Shown here: piece by piece, positions 1 to 5,501 of the stretch
Numbering within the stretch: position 1 is the first letter of the stretch
Layout of the letters: every line of letters starts with the position of its first letter
NCBI GenBank assembly: GCA_902783755.1
Contig: CACZSC010000115.1
Coordinates: 1-5,866, forward strand
Source of the DNA: an uncultured Ruminococcus sp.
Lineage (GTDB): Bacteria > Bacillota > Clostridia > Oscillospirales > CAG-272
Direction of reading: 5' to 3'
Length of the DNA: 5,866 nt
Made by a program: the position numbers and the translations under genes
Notes under the pieces: generated by a model
Database searches by the model: none
The model's input: only the letters and a program-made list of their open reading frames with translations
What the model was told of the DNA's origin: nothing

Positions 1-41
1 CGATTCCCAAGCCCCCGCCTCTACAGCGGCGGGTAGTTGAC
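1..41 (+). mobile_element. Probable right end of an IS200/IS605-type (TnpB) element, partial
   Basis: The sequence carries a GC-rich hairpin (CCCGCC at 14-19 pairing with GGCGGG at 28-33, 8-nt loop) followed by GGGTAGTTGAC. From memory this arrangement is common at the right ends of IS200/IS605 and IS1341-like elements downstream of tnpB, where it also forms the 3' part of the omega-RNA. The element body and any tnpB would lie left of the window, on the + strand. I place the boundary near base 41; this is an estimate, because no left end or target motif is visible. AGCGG at 25-29 can also pair with CCGCT at 41-45 across the hairpin. It could instead be an unrelated structured leader or a non-autonomous remnant. 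Confidence 0.55.
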
Positions 42-50
42 CGCTGAAAT

Positions 51-57
51 CTCCTTT
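51..57 (-). promoter_or_regulatory. Leftward ribosome binding site without a gene
   Basis: Read on the minus strand this is AAAGGAG, a strong Shine-Dalgarno sequence about 33 nt downstream of the predicted start of the leftward transcript. No ATG, GTG or TTG follows at usable distance. About 8 nt after GGAG the sequence becomes the putative insertion-element end. I read it as the leftover translation signal of a divergent gene whose coding region was pushed away or lost. Confidence 0.4.
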
Positions 58-68
58 TGTTGTTAATT

Positions 69-90
69 ATTAAACGATTGCTTAATCGTT
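69..90. promoter_or_regulatory. Inverted repeat, likely ArsR-family operator
   Basis: Two overlapping dyads are visible: ATTAA (69-73) with TTAAT (82-86), and AACGATT (73-79) with AATCGTT (84-90). AT-rich imperfect palindromes of this size next to an arsR/smtB gene are typical binding sites for that family. The site begins at the predicted start point (about base 90) of the leftward promoter, so a bound dimer would block that transcript. It lies some 55 bases upstream of the arsR promoter's -35, so autoregulation from this site alone is less obvious. The assignment rests on position and symmetry. Confidence 0.5.
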
Positions 91-96
91 GAACAT

Positions 97-125
97 ATTA
101 TATTCCCTTTCTCACCTGCTGTCAA
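97..125 (-). promoter_or_regulatory. Consensus sigma-A promoter firing leftward
   Basis: On the minus strand a perfect TTGACA -35 (120-125) is followed after exactly 17 nt by a perfect TATAAT -10 (97-102). Transcription would start near base 90 and run left into the operator, then the orphan ribosome binding site, then the putative insertion-element end. The gene it was built for is not in the window; by analogy with divergent arsR loci it would be the regulated target, such as a metal exporter. Confidence 0.75.
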
Positions 126-135
126 GAGACAAACT

Positions 136-157
136 GAAAAAAGATGTGACTTTTTTC
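136..157. repeat. AT-rich inverted repeat over the arsR promoter -35
   Basis: GAAAAAAG (136-143) and CTTTTTTC (150-157) are perfect 8-base arms around a 6-base centre. The right arm covers the end of the -35 box at 146-151. It could be a second operator (for example for arsR autoregulation) or a weak hairpin. Its sequence does not resemble the dyad at 69-90, so the same protein need not bind both. Confidence 0.35.
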
Positions 158-174
158 CGGGAATGATATATAAT
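146..174 (+). promoter_or_regulatory. arsR promoter
   Basis: The -35 GTGACT (146-151, four of six consensus positions) is separated by 17 nt from a perfect TATAAT -10 (169-174). Transcription should begin near 180-182, giving a leader of about 34 nt to the ATG at 215. Because the -10 box contains the in-frame ATG at 173, that upstream ATG cannot be part of this transcript. Confidence 0.65.
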
Positions 175-203
175 GGAAGAAGACAAGAAGAAAACGATAC
201 TTC

Positions 204-208
204 GGAGG
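204..208 (+). promoter_or_regulatory. Ribosome binding site of arsR, decides start
   Basis: GGAGG lies 6 nt before the ATG at 215. The alternative in-frame ATG at 173 has no comparable site in front of it and overlaps the -10 box. Confidence 0.75.
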
Positions 209-214
209 CCCGAG

Positions 215-580
215 ATGAGCGGAAAAGTCATACTTCCCCACAAGCATCACACGGGAGATTCGCAGCAGATAAAGGAAGCCCTGCCTTCGGCGGATACCAT
301 CGCCACCGTTGCCGAAGCCCTGAAACAGCTGGGAGATCCCTCGAGACTCAGGATATTCTGGCTTCTGTGCCATACGGAGGAATGCGTGGCTGACATAGCC
401 GAATACATGGAGATGTCAAGCCCGGCGGTGTCCCACCATCTGAGGTTCCTGAAGACGGCGGGGCTCGTGACATCCCGCAGGGAAGGCAAGGAGATGCTGT
501 ACAAGTCGGCGGATTCGGACCTGGCGGCGGAACTGCACCTGATCATAGAGAGGATAGCGGAGATCTCATGCCCCTCATGA
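215..580 (+). CDS. ArsR/SmtB-family winged-helix repressor
   Basis: A 121-residue dimeric metal-sensing type repressor, expected to bind DNA until an effector releases it. The winged helix-turn-helix is clear: ALKQLGDPSRLRIF (35-48), then the recognition helix in SSPAVSHHLRFLKTAGLV (68-85) and the wing SRREGKEMLY (87-96). Metal sites are not canonical. The alpha-3 motif that reads ELCVCDL in arsenic/cadmium sensors is EECVADI (55-61), so only Cys57 remains. The alpha-5 ligands of SmtB/CzrA (D, H/D, H, E/H) align with Asp100, Asp102, Arg113 and Glu116, so one ligand is an arginine. A His cluster (9, 11, 12) lies near the N-terminus, and further Cys residues sit at 52 and 119. The effector cannot be named. 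The start at 215 is chosen because of its GGAGG site and because the upstream promoter overlaps the ATG at 173. It is divergent from a promoter with no gene visible. Confidence 0.93.
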   Translation: MSGKVILPHKHHTGDSQQIKEALPSADTIATVAEALKQLGDPSRLRIFWLLCHTEECVADIAEYMEMSSPAVSHHLRFLKTAGLVTSRREGKEMLYKSADSDLAAELHLIIERIAEISCPS

Positions 581-600
581 TTTCGGAACTGTTCCGAAAT
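580..600. repeat. Perfect palindrome between arsR and fakA
   Basis: Arms ATTTCGGAAC (580-589) and GTTCCGAAAT (591-600) are exact reverse complements around one central T. The first base is the last base of the arsR stop codon. As RNA it could form a 9-bp hairpin with a 3-nt loop. The nearest T-run (609-613) begins 8 nt after the stem, so it is at best a poor intrinsic terminator. The 1-nt centre and its place 5 bases upstream of a possible fakA -35 box fit an operator for a dimeric regulator. I do not recognise the binding motif. Confidence 0.6.
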
Positions 601-605
601 AGCAC

Positions 606-634
606 TTGTTTTTGGGAGCTATTTGTGGTATCCT
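606..634 (+). promoter_or_regulatory. Possible fakA promoter
   Basis: TTGTTT (606-611) and TATCCT (629-634) are 17 nt apart, with three and four of six consensus matches. Transcription would start near 641, leaving a leader of about 50 nt. This is the best candidate I can find in the 111-base gap, but it is weak; readthrough from arsR is the alternative. Confidence 0.3.
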
Positions 635-674
635 ACAAAGGTATGGATGTGCCCATTCACTCATAATCCCGATG

Positions 675-684
675 AGGGGAGGAG
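675..684 (+). promoter_or_regulatory. Ribosome binding site of fakA, decides TTG start
   Basis: AGGGGAGGAG ends 7 nt before the TTG at 692, ideal spacing. The next in-frame ATG at 701 is 16 nt away, too far. The in-frame TTG at 623 lies upstream of this site. Confidence 0.75.
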
Positions 685-691
685 ATTTGAT

Positions 692-2368
692 TTGAACAGC
701 ATGATCGACGGCACGATGTTTGTCAGCATGCTAAGGGAAGGGACCAGAAACCTTTCCGCAAACAAGCAGCTGGTCAATGACCTGAACGTATTCCCGATCC
801 CGGACGGAGACACGGGAGACAACATGCTCATGACCATATCGTCCGGTTATGAGGCCAGCGCTTCACATCAGGCGAAGGGCCTTTACGAGGTGGCCGAGCA
901 GGCCGCTCGCGGCATGCTCATGGGAGCCCGCGGGAACTCGGGAGTGATCCTTTCCCGCATATTCGCAGGCATCGCCGCCGGATTCACAGGCAGCACGGAA
1001 GCGGATATCAAGCTTTTCGGCCAGGCTCTTGAATGCGGCGTCAGGGAATCATATAAGTCAGTATCGGTCCCGGTGGAAGGGACGATGCTCACGGTGTACA
1101 GGGAAGCAGTCGAATACGCGAACTCGCGCCTGACTCCCGAAAGCACCTTTGACACATATTTCGACGATATGTGGCAGGAACTCAAATCCTCCCTCGAACA
1201 CACCCCGGAACTTCTGGCGGTGCTGAAGGAAGCGGGAGTCGTGGACTCCGGCGGAGCGGGGATCATGTATATAGTCGAAGGCATGGTAAGGGCCTTCAGG
1301 AACGAGATAGAACCGGACGAACCTGAATTCGGGAGTCATTCCGCAGCCGCGAAGAAAGCTGATTTCTCGCTGTTTGACGAGAACAGCACCCTGGAGTTCG
1401 GCTACTGCACGGAATTTTTGCTGAGGCTTCAGAACAGCAAGACCAGCATAGATGATTTCGACCTTGACGGTTTCATCTCATATCTCAACTCCCAGGGCGA
1501 TTCCGTGGTCTGCTTCAGGGACGGCAGCATAGTCAAGGCCCACGTGCATACCATGAGGCCCGGAGACATCCTTAATCACTGCCAGTCCTTCGGAGAGTTC
1601 CTCACGCTGAAGATCGAGAACATGACACTCCAGCACAACGAGAACACGCCGGGGGCATCAAAGTCCTCACTTGACGACCATCCGGAGCTCAAATTCAGCA
1701 GCCGGAAGAAATTCGCCTTCGTTACTGTAGCCATCGGCGACGGCATAAAGGAGACCTTCACGTCTCTCGGAGTCGACCAGGTCGTGGACGGCGGACAGAG
1801 CATGAACCCGTCGGTGGAGGATTTCATAAAGGCATTCGAAAAGATCGACGCCGAACACATCCTGGTGTTCCCCAACAACAAGAACATCATAATGACCGCT
1901 GAGCAGGCTGCTTCCATATATGACAAGGCGGACGTCAGGATCGTCAGGACCAGGACCATAGGGGAAGGCTACTGCGCGCTTTCGATGATAGATGTCTCGT
2001 CCGGTGACATAGACGAGATAGTAAAGACCACCGAGGAGACCGGCCAGGCTGCCGTGACGGGCACCGTTTCAGTGGCCAGCCGCGATTCGACCGTCGGAGG
2101 GATCCCGGTGTGCAAGGGACACTACATAGGCTTCGTCGGCGAAAAGATCTATGTGGACGACCCCGACCGTGAAGCAGCTGCCGAAAGGCTGGCGGACGAG
2201 CTGGGTGCCGGGGACTGCGACGTGGTGCTTATCCTGAAAGGCTCCGGAGTGAGCGAAGACAAGGCCCGGGAACTGCTCGAGAGGCTCGAGAAGAAATACA
2301 GAAGAACAGAGTTCATAATAATCGACGGCGGTCAGCCCGTCGCAGACTACATACTCATATTCGAATAA
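692..2368 (+). CDS. fakA: Fatty acid kinase subunit FakA (DAK2/YloV family)
   Basis: The ATP-dependent kinase subunit that phosphorylates a fatty acid held by a DegV/FakB protein, giving acyl-phosphate for PlsX or PlsY. The predicted length is 558 residues, normal for the family. The N-terminal DAK2 kinase domain (about 1-205) contains NVFPIPDGDTGDNM (32-45), with Asp38 and Asp40 placed for Mg-ATP, GARGNSGVIL (78-87) and VDSGGAGIMY (184-193). The middle domain keeps Cys239 and the His284-x-His286 pair, matching the metal site described for FakA. The C-terminal domain (about 340-558) has GGQSMNPS (367-374) and PNNKN (394-398). The TTG start at 692 is chosen for its ribosome binding site; the resulting N-terminus, MNSMIDG, also matches the family. 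The gene lies 13 nt upstream of a degV-type gene, its natural partner. Confidence 0.93.
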   Translation: MNSMIDGTMFVSMLREGTRNLSANKQLVNDLNVFPIPDGDTGDNMLMTISSGYEASASHQAKGLYEVAEQAARGMLMGARGNSGVILSRIFAGIAAGFTGSTEADIKLFGQALECGVRESYKSVSVPVEGTMLTVYREAVEYANSRLTPESTFDTYFDDMWQELKSSLEHTPELLAVLKEAGVVDSGGAGIMYIVEGMVRAFRNEIEPDEPEFGSHSAAAKKADFSLFDENSTLEFGYCTEFLLRLQNSKTSIDDFDLDGFISYLNSQGDSVVCFRDGSIVKAHVHTMRPGDILNHCQSFGEFLTLKIENMTLQHNENTPGASKSSLDDHPELKFSSRKKFAFVTVAIGDGIKETFTSLGVDQVVDGGQSMNPSVEDFIKAFEKIDAEHILVFPNNKNIIMTAEQAASIYDKADVRIVRTRTIGEGYCALSMIDVSSGDIDEIVKTTEETGQAAVTGTVSVASRDSTVGGIPVCKGHYIGFVGEKIYVDDPDREAAAERLADELGAGDCDVVLILKGSGVSEDKARELLERLEKKYRRTEFIIIDGGQPVADYILIFE

Positions 2369-2381
2369 GAGGAGGAATACC

Positions 2382-3248
2382 ATGCTGGTTCTTTTCACAG
2401 ACACCGATACCGACGTGACCCCGGAGGTCGCCAGAGAATACGGGTACAAGCTCATCAGCATGCCGTACACCATGGACGGCAAGACAGTATATCCCTATGA
2501 AGACTCCGACGTGGACTTCAGGGCGTTCTACGATGCTCTGAGAGAAGGCTCGCTGCCTACCACCAGCGCCATCAGCGCCCAGAAGTACGAGCAGTACTTC
2601 GAGCCTGAGTTCCAGGCCGGCAACGATATCCTCTACGTGCATTTCTCAAGAGCCATGACCGCGACGTTCGACGCCATGGACGAGGCTGTCGCGAACCTGA
2701 AGCAGAAATATCCGGAAAGAAAATTCTATGAGATAGACACCAAGGGCATCACCATCTGCAGCTACATCATCTGCCTCGAGATAGGCGACCAGTACAAGGC
2801 CGGAAAGACCGCCGAGGAGATGGTGGAGTGGGCAGGCCGCGAAGTGGACCATTTCGCTACATATTTCTTTGCGGACGACCTCAAGTTCTTCAAGAGGAGC
2901 GGACGCGTCAGCGGGCTCGCCGCAACGATGGGCACACTTCTGGGAGTCCGTCCCATCATCTACATGAACGAAGAAGGCAAGATGGTCAGCAAAGGCACCG
3001 TGAAGGGCCGCGGCAAAGCCATGGACAAGCTCATCAGCTACCTGGATGAACTGGGAGACGACATCAAATCCCACAGGGTAGTCATCGGCAATACCGACGC
3101 CCCGGAACTCGTGGCTGAAATGCGGGAGATGCTGATCGAGAAATTCGGTTCCGATCTCAGGATAGTAGAGGTCACCACCAACCCGACGACGGGAGGTCAC
3201 TGCGGACCTAACGGACTCGGGCTCAGTTTCCACTGCACACACAGATAA
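2382..3248 (+). CDS. DegV/FakB-family fatty-acid-binding protein
   Basis: A 288-residue DegV-fold protein, expected to hold a fatty acid in a buried pocket and present its carboxylate to FakA for phosphorylation. The N-terminal strand FTDTDTD (5-11) is the family signature. Thr60-Thr61-Ser62 sits where FakB proteins have a carboxylate-binding Thr. FSRAMTATF (88-96) replaces the usual SSGLSGTY-like segment, so Thr93 may stand in for the conserved Ser. KRSGRVSG (171-178) and VKGRGKA (207-213, including Arg210) match conserved segments, and His273 in GGHCGPNG matches the pocket histidine. A GGAGG site lies 6 nt before the ATG, and the 13-nt gap behind fakA implies co-translation. The pocket changes suggest a particular acyl chain preference, but none can be predicted. 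Many genomes carry several DegV proteins, so a fakB number would be a guess. Confidence 0.9.
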   Translation: MLVLFTDTDTDVTPEVAREYGYKLISMPYTMDGKTVYPYEDSDVDFRAFYDALREGSLPTTSAISAQKYEQYFEPEFQAGNDILYVHFSRAMTATFDAMDEAVANLKQKYPERKFYEIDTKGITICSYIICLEIGDQYKAGKTAEEMVEWAGREVDHFATYFFADDLKFFKRSGRVSGLAATMGTLLGVRPIIYMNEEGKMVSKGTVKGRGKAMDKLISYLDELGDDIKSHRVVIGNTDAPELVAEMREMLIEKFGSDLRIVEVTTNPTTGGHCGPNGLGLSFHCTHR

Positions 3249-3252
3249 GAGA

Positions 3253-3283
3253 AACGCCGGGTATCCCGGCGTTAACTTGTTTT
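3253..3283 (+). terminator. Intrinsic terminator or attenuator after degV
   Basis: AACGCCGGG (3253-3261) pairs perfectly with CCCGGCGTT (3265-3273) around a 3-nt loop. A T-rich stretch (TTGTTTT, 3277-3283) follows after 3 nt. The stem is strong but the U-tract is interrupted, so termination may be partial. I find no convincing promoter between this hairpin and the next gene, which suggests that the downstream genes depend on readthrough. Confidence 0.65.
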
Positions 3284-3307
3284 CATAATATAACGGAGGT
3301 GCTGCTG

Positions 3308-4441
3308 ATGATCAGAGTCGAACCCGTTTCCACTTCCAGACAGAGGAAGAAATTCGTGGATTTCCCACTGGATCTCTACAGGGACAACCCGTATTTCGTT
3401 CCACCCCTCTACGGCGAGGAGAAAAAGATATTCACCACGAACAACGTATACGCCGACACCTGCGAGAGCGTGTTTTTCCTGGCTTACAGGGATGACGAGG
3501 TCGTGGGACGGATCTCGGGGATAATCCAGAAGGCTGCGAACATAAAAAGCGGTGAGAAGAGAGTCCGCTTCACAAGGTTCGACTGCATCGAGGACTTCGA
3601 GGTCGCAAAGGCGCTTTTCAGGGCTCTCGAGGAATGGGCCGTGTCAAAGGGAATGGATACGGTCTGCGGACCTCTCGGATATTCGGACCTCGAGAGGGAA
3701 GGCCTGCTCGTGGACGGATTCGACCAGCTGTCCACATTTGAGGAACAGTACAATCACAAGTATTACGGCGACTTCATAGAAGCGCTCGGCTACTCAAAGG
3801 AAGTTGACTGGTACGAGTTCAAGCTCTATCTTCCAGATAAGGAAAAAAGGGATGAGGTATACAAGCTTTCCGAGTACGTGACCAAGAGATACAGGCTGCA
3901 CTTCGGGGAAGCTTCCAGTGTCAGAGACTTCATCGACAGATATGCAGAAGCTTTCTTCGACCTGCTGGACCGTTCCTACGATGAGCTGTACGGTACTGTG
4001 CCTTTCACCGATAACATGAAAAAGATGATCATCAGCAATTTCATACTGCTGGTGGATCTGGAGCATGTGGCGGTGGTCCTGGATGAGAACGACCGGGTGG
4101 TATGCCTGGGAGTGAGCTTCCCGTCCATTGCCGAGGCGGTACAGAAGTCACGGGGACACCTTACCCCTGCAGCCATAGCCAGGATACTCAAAGTGAAAAA
4201 GGAACCTAAGGTCATAGACCTGGGGCTCGTGGGCGTGGATCCCGAGTACATAAACAGGGGGCTTCCGGCAATGGTGTGCGCGAGCATCATGAAAATGCTG
4301 GAAAAAGACGGACTGGATCACATAGAGACCAACCTGAACCTGGAAAACAATTCCGCGATACTGAACATGTGGAAAAGGTTCGACTCCGTAAGACACAAGC
4401 AGAGACGCGCATATGTCAAGAAACTGGCCGGAGAAAACTGA
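3308..4441 (+). CDS. Uncharacterised GNAT-fold acyltransferase-like protein
   Basis: A 377-residue protein resembling the large GNAT-related family of about 380 residues whose members begin with an FP..LYR.NP.FVPPL segment (19-34 here). Further landmarks are VVGRISG (65-71), the conserved centre GPLGYSD (121-127) and GLLVDGFD (132-139), and a C-terminal acetyltransferase-like half with LGLVGVDPEYINRG (305-318) and NLNLENNSAILNMWKRF (342-358). No signal peptide or membrane segment is evident, so it is probably cytosolic. Its substrate is unknown. It is 1 nt from plsX and lies downstream of fakA-degV, so an acyl-ACP, acyl-phosphate or acyl-CoA donor is an attractive inference. The ATG at 3308 lies 8 nt after GGAGG (3295-3299); a GTG at 3299 overlaps that site and is unlikely. 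Confidence 0.8.
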   Translation: MIRVEPVSTSRQRKKFVDFPLDLYRDNPYFVPPLYGEEKKIFTTNNVYADTCESVFFLAYRDDEVVGRISGIIQKAANIKSGEKRVRFTRFDCIEDFEVAKALFRALEEWAVSKGMDTVCGPLGYSDLEREGLLVDGFDQLSTFEEQYNHKYYGDFIEALGYSKEVDWYEFKLYLPDKEKRDEVYKLSEYVTKRYRLHFGEASSVRDFIDRYAEAFFDLLDRSYDELYGTVPFTDNMKKMIISNFILLVDLEHVAVVLDENDRVVCLGVSFPSIAEAVQKSRGHLTPAAIARILKVKKEPKVIDLGLVGVDPEYINRGLPAMVCASIMKMLEKDGLDHIETNLNLENNSAILNMWKRFDSVRHKQRRAYVKKLAGEN

Positions 4442-4442
4442 G

Positions 4443-5501
4443 ATGATTAAACTTATAGTAGACACTCTGGGAGGGGACAACAGCCCGCGGGCAAACGTGC
4501 TGGGAGCCGTAAAGGCCCTCGAGACGGACGCGGATCTGTACGTGGTCTTCACCGGAGACGAAAACGACATATCGAAGATAATTGAAGAAAGCGGCTTTTC
4601 CGACAAAAACAGATACGAGATCGTACATGCTCCCGAGGTCATAACGGGAGAGGACAAGCCCACGGACGCCATACGCCTGAAGAAGGAAAGCTCCATGATA
4701 AAAGCCATCCGGATCCTTCGCGAGGATGACAGCGTGGCGGGAATGGTATCCACGGGGGCGACCGGAGCCCTGGTGGCGGCAGCTACTCTCAGGATCGGCA
4801 GGATACGAGGAGTCAGGAGACCCGCGTTCTGCCCGATACTTCCAACCATGGCGGGCGGCATCGTCGGCATATGCGACAGCGGAGCCAACGTGGACTGCAC
4901 GCCGGCCCAGCTCCTTGAGTTCGCGGTCATGGGAAGCCTATATATGAAGCACGCCTTCGGGATCGAGAATCCAAGGATAGGCCTGCTCAACGTTGGGACC
5001 GAGTCCGAGAAGGGCGACGATCTGCACAAGGAGGCTTACAAGCTAATGTCGGCCGCCCTGGGCGACAGCTTCGTCGGAAACATGGAAGGACGGGAACTGC
5101 TTAGCGGGAACTATGATCTGGCCGTATGCGACGGATTCTCCGGCAACGTGCTGGTGAAGACCGTGGAGGGCACAGCCCTGCAGCTGCTCAAGAAGATCAA
5201 GAAGGACATATATTCGAAGAAGCTTTACATGTTCGGAGCCATGTTCCTGAAACAGATGTTCGCTGAGGAAAAGGAATTCATGAATTACCAGAATTACGGC
5301 GGAAGCGTGATGCTGGGAACCGGTAAGATCATAGTGAAGGGCCACGGAAGCAGCGACGAGACAGCGGTGTCGAAGTGCATAGAGCAGGCCCTGAGGATGC
5401 AGAAGAGCGACCTGAACGCGAAGATCGCTGAAAGACTGGCGGAACTCGCCGGAACAGATACAGAAAATAATACAGACAACGGAGGACCGGAGAATGTTTG
5501 A
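4443..5501 (+). CDS. plsX: Phosphate acyltransferase PlsX
   Basis: PlsX interconverts acyl-ACP and acyl-phosphate; the acyl-phosphate is used by PlsY to acylate glycerol-3-phosphate, the first step of phospholipid synthesis. It acts as a soluble protein at the membrane surface. The 352-residue product begins MIKLIVDTLGGDNSP, matching the family N-terminus. STGATGAL (103-110) is the counterpart of the usual S.GNTGAL loop, with Ala in place of Asn. DSGANVDCTP (145-154), LLNVGTESEKG (181-191) and CDGFSGNVLVK (229-239) are well conserved. A polar C-terminal tail of about 15 residues is slightly unusual. The start at 4443 gives a 1-nt gap after the GNAT gene and has GGAG 9 nt upstream; the in-frame ATG at 4413 would overlap that gene by 29 nt and add ten non-family residues. 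Confidence 0.95.
   Translation: MIKLIVDTLGGDNSPRANVLGAVKALETDADLYVVFTGDENDISKIIEESGFSDKNRYEIVHAPEVITGEDKPTDAIRLKKESSMIKAIRILREDDSVAGMVSTGATGALVAAATLRIGRIRGVRRPAFCPILPTMAGGIVGICDSGANVDCTPAQLLEFAVMGSLYMKHAFGIENPRIGLLNVGTESEKGDDLHKEAYKLMSAALGDSFVGNMEGRELLSGNYDLAVCDGFSGNVLVKTVEGTALQLLKKIKKDIYSKKLYMFGAMFLKQMFAEEKEFMNYQNYGGSVMLGTGKIIVKGHGSSDETAVSKCIEQALRMQKSDLNAKIAERLAELAGTDTENNTDNGGPENV

Noticed and set aside
173..214. Upstream in-frame ATG extension of arsR
   Set aside because: The ATG is inside the TATAAT box, lacks a ribosome binding site, and adds residues not typical of the family.
601..690. Riboswitch or T-box leader before fakA
   Set aside because: The gap is too short and I see no conserved riboswitch or T-box core.
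623..691. Upstream TTG extension of fakA
   Set aside because: The 23 extra residues do not match FakA N-termini, the TTG lies within the candidate promoter, and the strong ribosome binding site is downstream of it.
883..1284. Minus-strand open frame inside fakA
   Set aside because: Shadow of the DAK2 domain coding sequence; no ribosome binding site or recognisable motif.
2646..3242. Minus-strand open frame of 198 codons inside degV
   Set aside because: Antisense to conserved degV coding sequence and without family resemblance.
4413..4442. Upstream ATG extension of plsX overlapping the GNAT gene
   Set aside because: The ten extra residues are not family-like, and GGAG is correctly spaced for the ATG at 4443.
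4148..5029. Long minus-strand open frame (293 codons) opposite the GNAT gene and plsX
   Set aside because: It lies entirely antisense to two well-supported genes, has serine-rich low-complexity content typical of a shadow frame, and matches no family I recognise.
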